From contig NZ_CP113864.1 in assembly GCF_026914285.1 (NCBI RefSeq), positions 1,829,001 to 1,893,000 on the forward strand: 64,000 bases of DNA. The letters run 5' to 3'. The position numbers and the translations under genes were made by a program. The notes beneath the pieces were generated by a model. That model was given only the letters and a program-made list of their open reading frames with translations, ran no database searches and was not told where the DNA came from. This DNA comes from Caldicellulosiruptor naganoensis (GTDB lineage: Bacteria; Bacillota; Thermoanaerobacteria; Caldicellulosiruptorales; Caldicellulosiruptoraceae). This document shows, in pieces, positions 17,697 through 25,457 of this stretch (positions are counted from its first letter, which is position 1; each line of letters opens with the position of its first letter).

Positions 17697-17720
17697 ATCC
17701 TTCCTACTGTGCTATTTTTT
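17677..17720 (+). terminator. Intrinsic terminator overlapping the end of aroA
   Basis: AGCACAGTAG (17677-17686) pairs perfectly with CTACTGTGCT (17704-17713), with an inner AAGGA/TCCTT, and is followed by ATTTTTTC. The left arm lies inside the aroA coding sequence and the stop codon is in the loop. Confidence 0.9.
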
Positions 17721-17747
17721 CTTTTCCTCTTTTTCAGGCGTACATTT

Positions 17748-18554
17748 TTAAACTACAAGTTTTTTAATTCTGTTAATAAACTCTAAAAACACAATCCCTG
17801 GCTCTTCAAGTTCAGAGAACCATCTTTTTACCCATTCAAGCGAAATATACCCCTGGTAACTATCTTTGAGCAGTAAATTAATAGCCTTTTCAATAGGAAT
17901 ATCTCCCTCACCTATCATCTTAAATATAAGTTTGCTGCCTTCTTTTATTGAATCCTTTACATGAACGTGTTTTATATAACCCTTTAAATTGCCATATGTG
18001 TACTCTATATCCTCATTAAAAAACCTAAAGGGGTGGTGAATATCCCAAACAACCCCAACATTTTGATAAGGCACCTTCTCAAGTAAAGCTGCAAGCTTTT
18101 TAGAATCAGCCCATACACCATTTGTTTCAATCAAAACATCAACATTGTAATTTTCTGCTATCTTACATAAGATGGTTAGCATTTCCTTTACAAATTCTTC
18201 ATCTATGTCTTTCGCAGGAGTTATCCACTCATCTCCTAAGACTCTTATGTATTTGCAACTAAGCTCTTTTGCTAACCTCATATGTTTTTCTGCCACCTCG
18301 ATTGTGACATCTTTGGCCTTTTTGTCAAAAAGATAACAAGACGTTGAAATACAAGAAATCTCCAAACCCAGGTCATCTAATCTCTTTTTTGTAAGTTTTA
18401 AATTGTCACCAACAAAAGGAAATGTTTTATAAACCTCAAGCTCATCACATATTCCCCTAAGTTCAATACCATCATATCCAAAGTCCTTTGCAGTTGCAAC
18501 TATTTCATCCCATGTAAAATTTGGGCAACCCACAGTTGAAAAGCTAATCTTCAT
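17748..18554 (-). CDS. Sugar phosphate isomerase/epimerase-like TIM-barrel protein
   Basis: A 268-residue xylose-isomerase-like TIM barrel (AP endonuclease 2 superfamily). Metal-ligand-type residues appear in order: Glu in VLIETNG, Asp and His in VGVVWDIHHPF, His in KHVHVKDS, and Glu in YISLEWVKRW. Family members epimerise or isomerise sugars or inositol derivatives, or act in their breakdown. No neighbouring sugar genes reveal the substrate. It is monocistronic, convergent with the aromatic operon and divergent from the MazG-like gene. The specific reaction is unknown. Confidence 0.75.
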   Translation of the reverse strand: MKISFSTVGCPNFTWDEIVATAKDFGYDGIELRGICDELEVYKTFPFVGDNLKLTKKRLDDLGLEISCISTSCYLFDKKAKDVTIEVAEKHMRLAKELSCKYIRVLGDEWITPAKDIDEEFVKEMLTILCKIAENYNVDVLIETNGVWADSKKLAALLEKVPYQNVGVVWDIHHPFRFFNEDIEYTYGNLKGYIKHVHVKDSIKEGSKLIFKMIGEGDIPIEKAINLLLKDSYQGYISLEWVKRWFSELEEPGIVFLEFINRIKKLVV

Positions 18555-18639
18555 CTACAAATTTATCCTCCCTTTAAAGTGCTGTTTTTAATATTTTACA
18601 CTATTGTTTTTGATATGAAAAGAAAAGGTTAATTTCTTA

Positions 18640-18669
18640 TTGACATTTGAATTTGAAGAAATTTATAAT
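18640..18669 (+). promoter_or_regulatory. Promoter of the MazG-like gene
   Basis: TTGACA (18640-18645), 18 bp, TATAAT (18664-18669), about 30 nt before the ATG at 18700, which has AGGAG 7 nt upstream. Confidence 0.75.
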
Positions 18670-18699
18670 TAAACTAAAGTCGTTTTTTAGGAGTGAAAT

Positions 18700-19098
18700 A
18701 TGTTGAAGGATATCTTCATAGACGATTTCCAATATGTAGTTGATGAGTTGTTAATAAGAAACAAAAGTATACTTGATAGTCTTACTAAATTCTCTGAATC
18801 AGCAGCAAGGGTCAACCGAAGTATAATAAAGTCTGTCACAAACTGCGGATGTATAAGAATAAACGCTAAAAAACAAGAGATTCCAATAGATGTAAGTCTC
18901 AAAGAAGCTAAAAAGTATTTAAAGACTCATGTAGAAGGTAAGCTTTGTGAAAATTGCAGGGATTTGATTGAAAAAGAGATCGGAAGTACACTATTTTACT
19001 TAGCATCAATCTGCAATACCTTGGATTTGAATCTTTATGACATTGTACTGAAAGAAATCGAGAGAATGAGGACACTTGGTGAGTTTAACTTAAGATAA
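18700..19098 (+). CDS. Small MazG-like all-alpha protein, function unknown
   Basis: A 132-residue, largely helical protein. The C-terminal half, ENCRDLIEKEIGSTLFYLAS followed by ICNTLDLNLYDIVLKE, resembles the MazG pyrophosphohydrolase core (EELGDVLFYL...), but the expected Asp after the Gly is Ser, so a metal ligand seems to be missing. Four cysteines (CGC near 49-51, CENC near 80-83) could bind metal. I infer a MazG-fold protein with a regulatory or structural role; catalysis is doubtful. It has its own promoter and a hairpin directly downstream. Confidence 0.55.
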   Translation: MLKDIFIDDFQYVVDELLIRNKSILDSLTKFSESAARVNRSIIKSVTNCGCIRINAKKQEIPIDVSLKEAKKYLKTHVEGKLCENCRDLIEKEIGSTLFYLASICNTLDLNLYDIVLKEIERMRTLGEFNLR

Positions 19099-19128
19099 GC
19101 TGAAGAGAAATGTAATAAAGAAAATACA

Positions 19129-19164
19129 AAAGCCGCCATATTTTGCACAAAATATGGCGGCTTT
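19129..19164. terminator. Perfect 16-bp hairpin after the MazG-like gene
   Basis: AAAGCCGCCATATTTT, a 4-nt loop, then AAAATATGGCGGCTTT. T-rich sequence follows more clearly on the minus strand than on the plus, so it may be bidirectional. It sits just before the ribosome-binding site of the next gene. Confidence 0.75.
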
Positions 19165-19187
19165 AAAAGTAAAAGGAGTGAAATAGA

Positions 19188-19745
19188 ATGTCGGATGAGT
19201 ACAACGAAATACACACTCTTGCTCAAAACAAACTTATCATATTATTTTTCCTAAACAGGATTAGCATTCCTATTTCAACTCAGCAACTTGATGAATTTAT
19301 TCTCTCAACAAAGTATATGAACTTTTTCGAATATCAGCAATACCTAAAAGAACTTGAAGCTCAAAAGCTCATACATAGATATGACGATGAGCTTAGGACA
19401 TACATAGAAATTTCTCAAAGTGGTAAAAACGTATTAGAGATACTTCTTAACCTTGTTCCCAAAACTACACTTGATGAAATTGAAGAGTACATAAAGAAAA
19501 ACTATAGAAAGATTAAGCTCAATACTGAAGTTTATTCTGACTACAAGATAATCAACCCAAACGAATACTTGGTTGTATGTTCCCTGCGGGAAGGAAATAG
19601 TATACTATTTGAAGTAAAAGTAAATGTACCTCATGTAGAGATTGCGAAAAGAATCTGTCGAAACTGGAATAAAAACGCTGAAACAGTCTACAGACTTCTT
19701 TTTGAGAATTTAGCTAAAAACCACGAAGAGTCTTCGCAAGAGTAG
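19188..19745 (+). CDS. DUF4364 family protein (winged-helix-like)
   Basis: A 185-residue protein recognised as DUF4364. The first 90 residues form a winged-helix-like domain (NKLIILFFLNRISIPISTQQ, then FFEYQQYLKELEAQKLIH and YIEISQSGKNVLEIL). The remainder is a mixed alpha/beta domain. The family is common in clostridia and likely regulatory; no ligand or target is known to me. The ATG follows AAAGGAG, placed immediately after the hairpin of the preceding gene. Confidence 0.75.
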   Translation: MSDEYNEIHTLAQNKLIILFFLNRISIPISTQQLDEFILSTKYMNFFEYQQYLKELEAQKLIHRYDDELRTYIEISQSGKNVLEILLNLVPKTTLDEIEEYIKKNYRKIKLNTEVYSDYKIINPNEYLVVCSLREGNSILFEVKVNVPHVEIAKRICRNWNKNAETVYRLLFENLAKNHEESSQE

Positions 19746-19755
19746 ACAAAAATAA

Positions 19756-19784
19756 AAGCGAGTCTTTTAAGACTCGCTTATTAT
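19756..19784 (+). terminator. Intrinsic terminator after the DUF4364 gene
   Basis: AAGCGAGTCTT (19756-19766), TT loop, AAGACTCGCTT (19769-19779), followed by ATTATTTT. Confidence 0.88.
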
Positions 19785-19793
19785 TTTCGGAAT

Positions 19794-19869
19794 TGGTGGG
19801 CCCTTAGGGACTCGAACCCCAGACCGACCGGTTATGAGCCGGCTGCTCTACCAGCTGAGCTAAAGGCCC
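19794..19869 (-). tRNA. tRNA-Met (CAT anticodon), CCA encoded
   Basis: The minus strand folds as a tRNA. Acceptor GGGCCTT pairs with AGGGCCC, the D-arm has TAGCTCAGCTGGTAGAGCA, the anticodon loop is CTCATAA, and the T-arm is GGGGTTCGAGTCCC. The 3' CCA is encoded. Elongator Met is likely; a lysidine-modified Ile-tRNA also has CAT and cannot be excluded. It is co-transcribed with tRNA-Asn 10 nt upstream. Confidence 0.93.
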
Positions 19870-19879
19870 TTTAAAAAAT

Positions 19880-19954
19880 TGGCTCCCCGGGTAGGATTCG
19901 AACCTACGACCCTCCGGTTAACAGCCGGATGCTCCACCGCTGAGCTACCGAGGA
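19880..19954 (-). tRNA. tRNA-Asn (GTT anticodon), CCA encoded
   Basis: Acceptor TCCTCGG pairs with CCGGGGA (one G-T pair). The anticodon loop is CTGTTAA, the T-arm TAGGTTCGAATCCTA, and GCCA is encoded at the 3' end. It is the first tRNA of a two-tRNA transcript on the minus strand. Confidence 0.95.
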
Positions 19955-20016
19955 ACCTCTTATTGTTTTATTTTTCTCGTCACCGGCGTCTTTCTCTCAC
20001 GCCGTTGACATTATTT

Positions 20017-20044
20017 ATTATACTTATAAAAGATTTTTTGTCAA
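20017..20044 (-). promoter_or_regulatory. Promoter of the tRNA-Asn/tRNA-Met operon
   Basis: TTGACA (20044-20039), 16 bp, TATAAT (20022-20017) on the minus strand. The leader contains a small GGCGT/ACGCC hairpin (near 19981-20003) before tRNA-Asn. Confidence 0.75.
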
Positions 20045-20207
20045 TATGCTTTTTTGAAAATTTTATTGGAATTATCTGGATAATATTTTGACCTTTTAAA
20101 ATCTTTGTTCACCTTTTTAAAACTCTATGAAAGAAGTATAATTAAAGTACTATGTAGTAAAAATGAAAATACAAACAGCAAAAGATACTTTTATAAAGGT
20201 GAGATAC

Positions 20208-20825
20208 ATGGTAAGATGTGCAAAGTTCTCTGACCTGCCTCAGGTTGCTGAAATTTTCAGAGAAGCTTTTAGTGACAGCATAGAATTTTATTTTAACAAT
20301 AGAATTAAAAACTCTGCCATTGAAGACATATTCAAAGTAGTTCTTCTTGCAGAACCTCATGGTTTTTTGGTGTACGAAGACAAAGAAAATAAAAAAATTG
20401 CTGGATATATCTGTGTAGTAAAAGATATAAGAAAAGTATGGTTAGTAGCTGTTTTGTCTTTGTCTGTCTTTAAATGGGTAATTAAATGGATATTCGGCCT
20501 TTATGGATTTGGCATAAAACCCATCTGGAAGATACTTTCTAACAAACTTGATTTCTTTAAGTTTCAAACAAAATACGCAAGCGGTATTAGCGCTCAAATT
20601 CTCTCAATTGGCACACGCAAATCGTATAGAGGGAAAAATATTGGAACAAAACTTGTTGAAGCAGGACTAAATTTTCTAAAATCAAAAGGAGTAAAACAAG
20701 TCAAATTAGAAGTAAGACCAGATAACCTGCCTGCAATAAAGCTCTACAAAAAATTTGGCTTTTACCAGATAGGAATGTCACAAGACCCACAAGGTAAATG
20801 GATTGTCATGAAGAAGGACCTTTAG
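20208..20825 (+). CDS. GNAT family N-acetyltransferase
   Basis: A 205-residue GCN5-related acetyltransferase. The acetyl-CoA site is visible as ILSIGTRKSYRGKNIGTKLV followed by GVKQVKLEVRPDNLPAIKLYKKFGF, the A and B motifs of the fold. The N-terminus VRCAKFSDLPQVAEIF is the usual first strand and helix. A hydrophobic segment near 85-110 (VWLVAVLSLSVFKWVIKWIF) is unusual for a soluble GNAT and might hold it at a membrane. I chose the ATG at 20208 (AGGTGA 5 nt upstream) over 20163. The substrate is unknown. Confidence 0.85.
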   Translation: MVRCAKFSDLPQVAEIFREAFSDSIEFYFNNRIKNSAIEDIFKVVLLAEPHGFLVYEDKENKKIAGYICVVKDIRKVWLVAVLSLSVFKWVIKWIFGLYGFGIKPIWKILSNKLDFFKFQTKYASGISAQILSIGTRKSYRGKNIGTKLVEAGLNFLKSKGVKQVKLEVRPDNLPAIKLYKKFGFYQIGMSQDPQGKWIVMKKDL

Positions 20826-20833
20826 AAAAATCC

Positions 20834-20880
20834 AAGGGGCTGGCGAAAAGTTTCTCTCCAGCCCCTTAAACAATACTTTT
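20834..20880. terminator. Terminator between convergent genes
   Basis: AAGGGGCTGG (20834-20843) pairs with CCAGCCCCTT (20858-20867). T-rich tracts lie on both sides (TACTTTTTT on plus, ATTTTTC on minus), so it may serve both the GNAT gene and the coat gene operon. Confidence 0.75.
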
Positions 20881-20889
20881 TTAAGAACT

Positions 20890-21171
20890 TCACATTGAAA
20901 TCATCTGAACATTGTTCTGAATTGTCTGGACATCTCTTTGGTCCTTTGATATATCATCTTGCTTTGCCATCTCAACAGGATACCACCCTTTTTGAGATAG
21001 AAAATCAAATATCTGCTTTTGATGGTCAAATACTCTATTTAAAATTGACATAGTTTCTTTTCTTAGAGCATTGTTGGAGCTTTCCAAAATCAAGTTTGTA
21101 AGTGCCATTGCTTGAAGCTTCATAGCGTTCAAAAGTGAAAAGGCAATGTCTCTATCTGACAATGTCTTCAT
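20890..21171 (-). CDS. Spore coat protein, CotF-like
   Basis: A 93-residue, all-helical protein of the CotF/coat F type (SDRDIAFSLLNAMKLQAMAL, then a second ferritin-like helix pair ending WYPVEMAKQDD). In spore-formers such proteins are structural coat components made in the mother cell. The ATG at 21171 follows GGGGTG by 8 nt; a GTG at 21177 is less well spaced. It pairs with the small gene just upstream, an arrangement common in clostridia. Whether it has a spore role here is uncertain, because other sporulation genes in the window look broken. Confidence 0.75.
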   Translation of the reverse strand: MKTLSDRDIAFSLLNAMKLQAMALTNLILESSNNALRKETMSILNRVFDHQKQIFDFLSQKGWYPVEMAKQDDISKDQRDVQTIQNNVQMISM

Positions 21172-21192
21172 ACTCACTTCACCCCTTCTTTG

Positions 21193-21393
21193 TTATTGAA
21201 TGTTTGGATTTTCAATAAACCTTGACAAAATAGCTATGTCACTTTTGCAGTGGTTTACACACTGCTGGCAAAGGTTTTTGAGAGAGATGTCTGTAATTTG
21301 GTCAGAAACCCCTGCGATGAAATTGATTGAGTTTTGCTTCATCTTAATATTGTCTTCTAAGAATATGAGTTCTTTTGCACTTATGTTTGCCAC
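21193..21393 (-). CDS. Small coat-associated helical protein
   Basis: A 66-residue protein, GTG start 9 nt after GGGAGG. It is predicted all-helical, with two cysteines in LCQQCVNHCKSDI (plus a third). Size, helix content and position before a CotF-like gene fit the small partner proteins of coat F clusters. No function can be assigned beyond that. Transcribed with the CotF-like gene. Confidence 0.65.
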   Translation of the reverse strand: MANISAKELIFLEDNIKMKQNSINFIAGVSDQITDISLKNLCQQCVNHCKSDIAILSRFIENPNIQ

Positions 21394-21469
21394 GTGCTTC
21401 TACCTCCCTTTTTATGAGAATTAAAATTCTATTAAGTTACATATTTATTTTTGCTATCATGAGATTTTT

Positions 21470-22150
21470 TTATTCAAATAAGTAAAATCCCATTTTTTTC
21501 ATTAAATAAGGAGTAATTTTATTTGTTATTGGCAATTTATTCTTTTTTTGAAATTGATAAATTGCTGCCTCCATTGCAAGACCATACTTCCCATCAACAT
21601 CGCCATGATAAAAACCAAGATCTTTGAGCCGTCTCTGCACGGCCATCACATCTTCACCTGTGTCTCCAGGAAAGATTGTTCTGAAACCATTTCTAAATTC
21701 ACCATATGCACCTTCCGAAATTACAACAGTTGTGCCAAGAGGTATATATGAAAATAACTCTTTTACATCGTCATTTCGCATCCTTACACACCTTTTGCTA
21801 ACATGTGCACTAATATAACTTTCGTATATTGTTCCATGAATACCATATTTGCCATGCCGCACATTCAGGCCCATCCACCTTCCCCCAAAACCTTCACCCC
21901 AGTACGATTTTGAAATTATCCTAAATGTTCCAACTGGAGTTGGAGTTGAAGGCTTCCCAGGAGAAATGGGGTATGATTTGTATAATACTCCATTTTTAAA
22001 TACATAAAGTTTGCTATTATCGATAGAAACAAAGATTAAATACGGATTTGCAAAATGTTGAGAGATTGCCGAGATGAAAGTAAGACAAATTAAAGTTCCT
22101 GTTATTAAAGCTATTGCCAATGACCTTTTATTTTTTACTTTTCCTTTCAT
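21470..22150 (-). CDS. L,D-transpeptidase (YkuD) with C-terminal peptidoglycan-binding domain
   Basis: A 226-residue exported cell-wall enzyme. Residues about 10-30 form a signal or anchor helix (SLAIALITGTLICLTFISAI). The YkuD domain follows (LIFVSIDNSKLYVFKNG, then KYGIHGTIY and the catalytic SKRCVRM with Cys and Arg). A C-terminal PG_binding_1 repeat runs from about 165 (GDTGEDVMAVQRRLKDLGFY onwards). YkuD enzymes form 3-3 cross-links or attach proteins to peptidoglycan, and in spore-formers some act on the cortex. It appears monocistronic. Confidence 0.88.
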   Translation of the reverse strand: MKGKVKNKRSLAIALITGTLICLTFISAISQHFANPYLIFVSIDNSKLYVFKNGVLYKSYPISPGKPSTPTPVGTFRIISKSYWGEGFGGRWMGLNVRHGKYGIHGTIYESYISAHVSKRCVRMRNDDVKELFSYIPLGTTVVISEGAYGEFRNGFRTIFPGDTGEDVMAVQRRLKDLGFYHGDVDGKYGLAMEAAIYQFQKKNKLPITNKITPYLMKKMGFYLFE

Positions 22151-22218
22151 TTTGCATACAATAGAGTTTTATCATTATCAGTAAATATAGTATATGCACT
22201 TGGTCCTAATAATATTAA

Positions 22219-22251
22219 AAGGGGCCCCATTATGCTAACTTAGGCCCCCTT
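22219..22251 (-). terminator. Terminator of the pantothenate operon
   Basis: On the minus strand AAGGGG (22251-22246) pairs with CCCCTT (22224-22219), with further G/C pairing inside, followed by TTAATATT. It lies 19 nt after the panD stop. Confidence 0.7.
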
Positions 22252-22269
22252 CTTCTGAAAGCTTCTTTG

Positions 22270-22656
22270 CTAACACATACACTCTGAATGATCTTCTTTA
22301 CTTGAAAGTTTCACAATCTTATTATTTTCATTCACAAATACAATCTTTGGTTTATGTTCTCTATACTCTTCCATCGTAAGCAAGCAATAAGCCATTATAA
22401 TAATTTTATCTCCAACCTGCACCAAGCGAGCAGCTGCACCATTTAAGCAAATTGTTCCACTTCCTCTTTCTCCTTTTATAACATAAGTTTCGAATCTCTC
22501 ACCGTTGTTTATGTTAACAACCTGAACTTTTTCATTTTCTAATATTCCTGCAGCTTCCATCAGTTCTTCGTCAATTGTAATGCTTCCTATATAATTCAGA
22601 TTAGCCTCTGTAACGGTTACCCTGTGTATCTTGGATTTTAAAACCTCAATCAGCAT
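22270..22656 (-). CDS. panD: Aspartate 1-decarboxylase
   Basis: A 128-residue pyruvoyl enzyme making beta-alanine from aspartate. The start [20 protein letters not shown], with the Gly24-Ser25 self-cleavage site in YIGSITID, matches PanD exactly; Ser25 becomes the pyruvoyl group. [16 protein letters not shown] is the conserved C-terminal part. I chose the ATG at 22656, 7 nt after the panC stop; the frame extends upstream to 22710 inside panC but that extension is not PanD-like. The C-terminus ends in two Cys (ECMC). Last gene of the pan operon. Confidence 0.94.
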   Translation of the reverse strand: MLIEVLKSKIHRVTVTEANLNYIGSITIDEELMEAAGILENEKVQVVNINNGERFETYVIKGERGSGTICLNGAAARLVQVGDKIIIMAYCLLTMEEYREHKPKIVFVNENNKIVKLSSKEDHSECMC

Positions 22657-22663
22657 TCTTCTA

Positions 22664-23509
22664 TCATACCTCCACAACCATATTGTCGATAAGTCTGGTT
22701 GTTCCAACAAATACTGCCAATGCTATCAAAACCTTGCCTTTAACCTCTGAAATCACTTCAAAAGTCTCATAGTTTACAAATTCAATATAATCAATCCTCG
22801 TATACTTTTCCTTTAAAATCAAATCTTCCATTGCCTTTTTTAGCTTTAAAACATCTCTTTCGCCCTTTTCAATCAGATCCTTTGCTAAATTTAAAGATTT
22901 GTACAAAACTGTTGCTGACTTTCTCTCATCATCAGAAAGATACACATTCCGTGAACTCATTGCAAGTCCATCTTCTTCACGCACAATCGGGCATGGAACA
23001 ATCTCAATATCTAAATTCAGGTCCTTTACCATCTGCTTAATGACTGCAAGTTGCTGTGCATCCTTTTGCCCAAAATATGCCCTATCAGGGTTTACAATGT
23101 TAAAAAGCTTTAGCACAACAGTTGCAACACCATCAAAATGCCCTGGCCTTGACTTGCCACACATAATATCTGTTATATTCTTGACGGATACAACTGTTTT
23201 AAAGTCATCTGGATACATTTCTTTTACTGAGGGATAGAAGACATAATCTAACCCTTCTTTCTCAGCCAAATTTTTGTCTCTCTCAAAATCACGAGGATAT
23301 CTGTCATAGTCTTCATTTGGTCCAAATTGAATTGGATTTACAAAAATGCTCATAACTGTTATATCATTTTCACTTTTTGATTTCCTGACCAGGCTCAAAT
23401 GTCCTTCATGTAAATATCCCATTGTTGGAACAAATCCTATTGTCTTGCCTTCCTTTTTAAGCTTTTTGACAATATCCTTCATTTCTTGAATTTTCTCAAC
23501 CACAACCAT
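22664..23509 (-). CDS. panC: Pantothenate synthetase
   Basis: A 281-residue ATP-dependent ligase joining pantoate and beta-alanine. The HIGH-type motif is in [14 protein letters not shown] (about 28-41), pantoate-binding residues lie in [16 protein letters not shown], and a KMSKS-like [10 protein letters not shown] follows [11 protein letters not shown]. Length is typical. The start codon overlaps the panB stop by one base, and panD follows 7 nt after the stop, so all three are translated from one mRNA. Confidence 0.95.
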   Translation of the reverse strand: MVVVEKIQEMKDIVKKLKKEGKTIGFVPTMGYLHEGHLSLVRKSKSENDITVMSIFVNPIQFGPNEDYDRYPRDFERDKNLAEKEGLDYVFYPSVKEMYPDDFKTVVSVKNITDIMCGKSRPGHFDGVATVVLKLFNIVNPDRAYFGQKDAQQLAVIKQMVKDLNLDIEIVPCPIVREEDGLAMSSRNVYLSDDERKSATVLYKSLNLAKDLIEKGERDVLKLKKAMEDLILKEKYTRIDYIEFVNYETFEVISEVKGKVLIALAVFVGTTRLIDNMVVEV

Positions 23510-24303
23510 CAGTAACTATGCTCCTTTCCTGGAAATTCTCCTTTTTTGACCTCTTCAATATACTTAGAAACAGCATCTTTAATTATACTACCAATCTCAG
23601 CATATCTTTTTACAAACTTTGGTTTGAAGTCTTCATACATGCCGAGCATATCATAGCACACAAGTACCTGCCCATCGCAATAAGGACCTGCACCAATGCC
23701 AATTACGGGTACTTTAACACTTTCTTGAACCTGTTTTGCAACCATTGCTGGAACCTTTTCAAGCACAATCGCAAAAACACCTACCTCTTCAAGCTTTTTT
23801 GCATCTTCGATTAGCTTTTTTGCTTCTTTTTCCTCTTTTGCACGAAGCTCATACCCACCAAATACATTTACAGACTGAGGTGTAAGTCCTAAATGCCCCA
23901 TAACAGGAATCTGAGCTCTAAGCACAGCTTCTATTTTGTCTAAAACATCATCGCACCCTTCCATCTTGACTGCATATGCACCAGCCCTAATTAACCTTCC
24001 AGCATTCCTTACAGCTTCTTCAGGTGTTGTATGATAGGACAAAAATGGCATGTCCGCAACAACCATCGCGTACCTTGTTCCCCTTGCAACAGCCTTTACA
24101 TGGTGTTCCATATCATCCATGGTAACTGGAATTGTCGAATCATATCCAAGAATTACCATACCAAGTGAATCACCAACAAGCAAGATGTCAACCATACAGC
24201 TGTCAAATAGCTTTGCAAATGTGTAATCATAAGCTGTGAGCATGGTAATCTTTTCGCCCTTTTGCTTTTTTTCAAGCAATAATTTTGTTGTAACCTTGTT
24301 CAT
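23509..24303 (-). CDS. panB: 3-methyl-2-oxobutanoate hydroxymethyltransferase
   Basis: A 264-residue TIM-barrel enzyme producing ketopantoate from ketoisovalerate and methylene-tetrahydrofolate. Recognisable segments are [26 protein letters not shown] (metal Asp), [18 protein letters not shown], and [19 protein letters not shown]. It begins 3 nt after the DUF2520 reductase gene and runs into panC with a 1-nt overlap. Confidence 0.95.
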   Translation of the reverse strand: MNKVTTKLLLEKKQKGEKITMLTAYDYTFAKLFDSCMVDILLVGDSLGMVILGYDSTIPVTMDDMEHHVKAVARGTRYAMVVADMPFLSYHTTPEEAVRNAGRLIRAGAYAVKMEGCDDVLDKIEAVLRAQIPVMGHLGLTPQSVNVFGGYELRAKEEKEAKKLIEDAKKLEEVGVFAIVLEKVPAMVAKQVQESVKVPVIGIGAGPYCDGQVLVCYDMLGMYEDFKPKFVKRYAEIGSIIKDAVSKYIEEVKKGEFPGKEHSY

Positions 24304-24306
24304 AAT

Positions 24307-25149
24307 TTACTCACCACCTTTTGATTTAATAAAGTCCTGTAGTTTCTCAAAAACCTCAAGCTGTCCTCTTTCTTTGATAAGCTCTGAAGTAAGTTTCAAA
24401 AGTTCCAAAAATGTATTTCTTTGGCTATCTGAAAGTACCGTGTAGTGCTTTTCCAAAATTGGGATATCTCCTCTTGACGCAGGGCCAGTTAAAGAATTCA
24501 ATCTATCTTTTAAAAAGTTTTCTAATGAGGCCTTTGCAAGAGGACCTATCATTGAGAATATAATGTCATCAGATAGTTTTAGATCTTTATAAATGCTGTA
24601 TGAAAAGTTTAAAAGTCCAATTAAATAGTTCGAAGCAATCGTTGCAGCAAGGTGATATTTTACTTTGTCCTCTTTTTTAAGCTCTATATATTTATTCCCC
24701 AATTTTTGAAGTATTATCTTGCCAATTTCCTTCCCTAGCTCATCACCTTCTAATGAAAATACTGCATCATTCAGTTTTTGGACATCTTCTATTTTCCCTC
24801 TTAATGTCTGCACTGGATGCAGAGAAAATCTCCCTTTACAAGACACCTTTATTGCGCTTGATAGCAATGCCCCTGAAAGATGAGCAAAAACTTTGCTTTT
24901 TGAAATTTCCTGTGGTAGATTTTTAGAAACCTCTTCTATAGCAGAGTCAGATACGCTGAGAAAAATCACATCAGATGATTTAATTAGTTCTTCCGGTGTT
25001 TTAAAAACTTTTGTATTTGTCAAATTGGAAGCTTCTTTTGCTTTCTCATATGTGCGGTTGTAATATCCTACAACTTCAAGACCCTTGTTTATAAAATACA
25101 AACCCAAAGAAATTCCTGCTCTTGATGCTCCATAAAAACCAATTTTCAT
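24307..25149 (-). CDS. Rossmann-like DUF2520 protein, candidate ketopantoate reductase (PanG-like)
   Basis: A 280-residue protein with an N-terminal NAD(P)-binding fold (MKIGFYGASRAGISLG at 1-16, VVGYYNRTYEKAKE, DVIFLSVSDSAIEE) and a C-terminal helical DUF2520 domain (KVKYHLAATIASNYLIGLL onwards). It is first in an operon with panB, panC and panD, and no panE-type gene is in the window. A DUF2520-type reductase termed PanG has been described as an alternative ketopantoate reductase, and this protein could fill that step. The ATG at 25149 follows GGAGG by 8 nt; the frame extends upstream through the terminator but is unlikely to be translated there. Function is inference from family and context. 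Confidence 0.75.
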   Translation of the reverse strand: MKIGFYGASRAGISLGLYFINKGLEVVGYYNRTYEKAKEASNLTNTKVFKTPEELIKSSDVIFLSVSDSAIEEVSKNLPQEISKSKVFAHLSGALLSSAIKVSCKGRFSLHPVQTLRGKIEDVQKLNDAVFSLEGDELGKEIGKIILQKLGNKYIELKKEDKVKYHLAATIASNYLIGLLNFSYSIYKDLKLSDDIIFSMIGPLAKASLENFLKDRLNSLTGPASRGDIPILEKHYTVLSDSQRNTFLELLKLTSELIKERGQLEVFEKLQDFIKSKGGE

Positions 25150-25173
25150 AAAAATTACCTCCAAGAATAAATT

Positions 25174-25199
25174 AAAAAAGGCAGAACAGAGTCTGCCTT
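25174..25199 (-). terminator. Premature terminator just before the pan operon
   Basis: AAGGCAGA (25199-25192) pairs with TCTGCCTT (25185-25178) on the minus strand and is followed by six T. It lies only 25 nt before the first ATG of the operon, after a structured leader, so it probably works as an attenuator. Confidence 0.82.
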
Positions 25200-25247
25200 T
25201 TCTTTGCAAAATGTAATTAAAGTATGTGTCAATACCTTTTTAGCAGT

Positions 25248-25346
25248 CCCTGTTCTTTAAAAATCAGGGCAGCTTTCTATTTGATTTTTTCAAATAAAAG
25301 ATAGCCTACATGAGTTTGGTATGGCTCGACATCCTTGTCGATACCA
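25248..25346 (-). ncRNA. Structured leader of the pan operon, candidate pan-type riboswitch
   Basis: Three stems are visible on the minus strand. Stem 1: TGGTAT/ATACCA with a 4-nt one-sided bulge, then CGAC/GTCG (25346-25317). Stem 2: an AT-rich hairpin closed by GGC/GCC with a TTTGA/TCAAA core (25306-25268). Stem 3: CAGGG/CCCTG (25269-25248), which competes with the base of stem 2. A terminator follows. Bulged tandem hairpins upstream of panB genes are the hallmark of the pan RNA motif described by comparative genomics. I recognise the resemblance but could not align it. Confidence 0.5.
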
Positions 25347-25358
25347 TCCTATGAAATA

Positions 25359-25364
25359 ATTATA
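25359..25364 (-). promoter_or_regulatory. Extended -10 promoter of the pan operon
   Basis: TATAAT (25364-25359) preceded by TGG, an extended -10. No good -35 hexamer is present at 17 bp. The transcript would start just before the first leader stem. Confidence 0.6.
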
Positions 25365-25457
25365 CCACAATATTTGAAAAAAGATAGCGTTAACTTTTTA
25401 ATTTTGAGGGTAAAAATAACTATGAAAAATTATTTTATGAAGAGGTGAAATTGAGCA

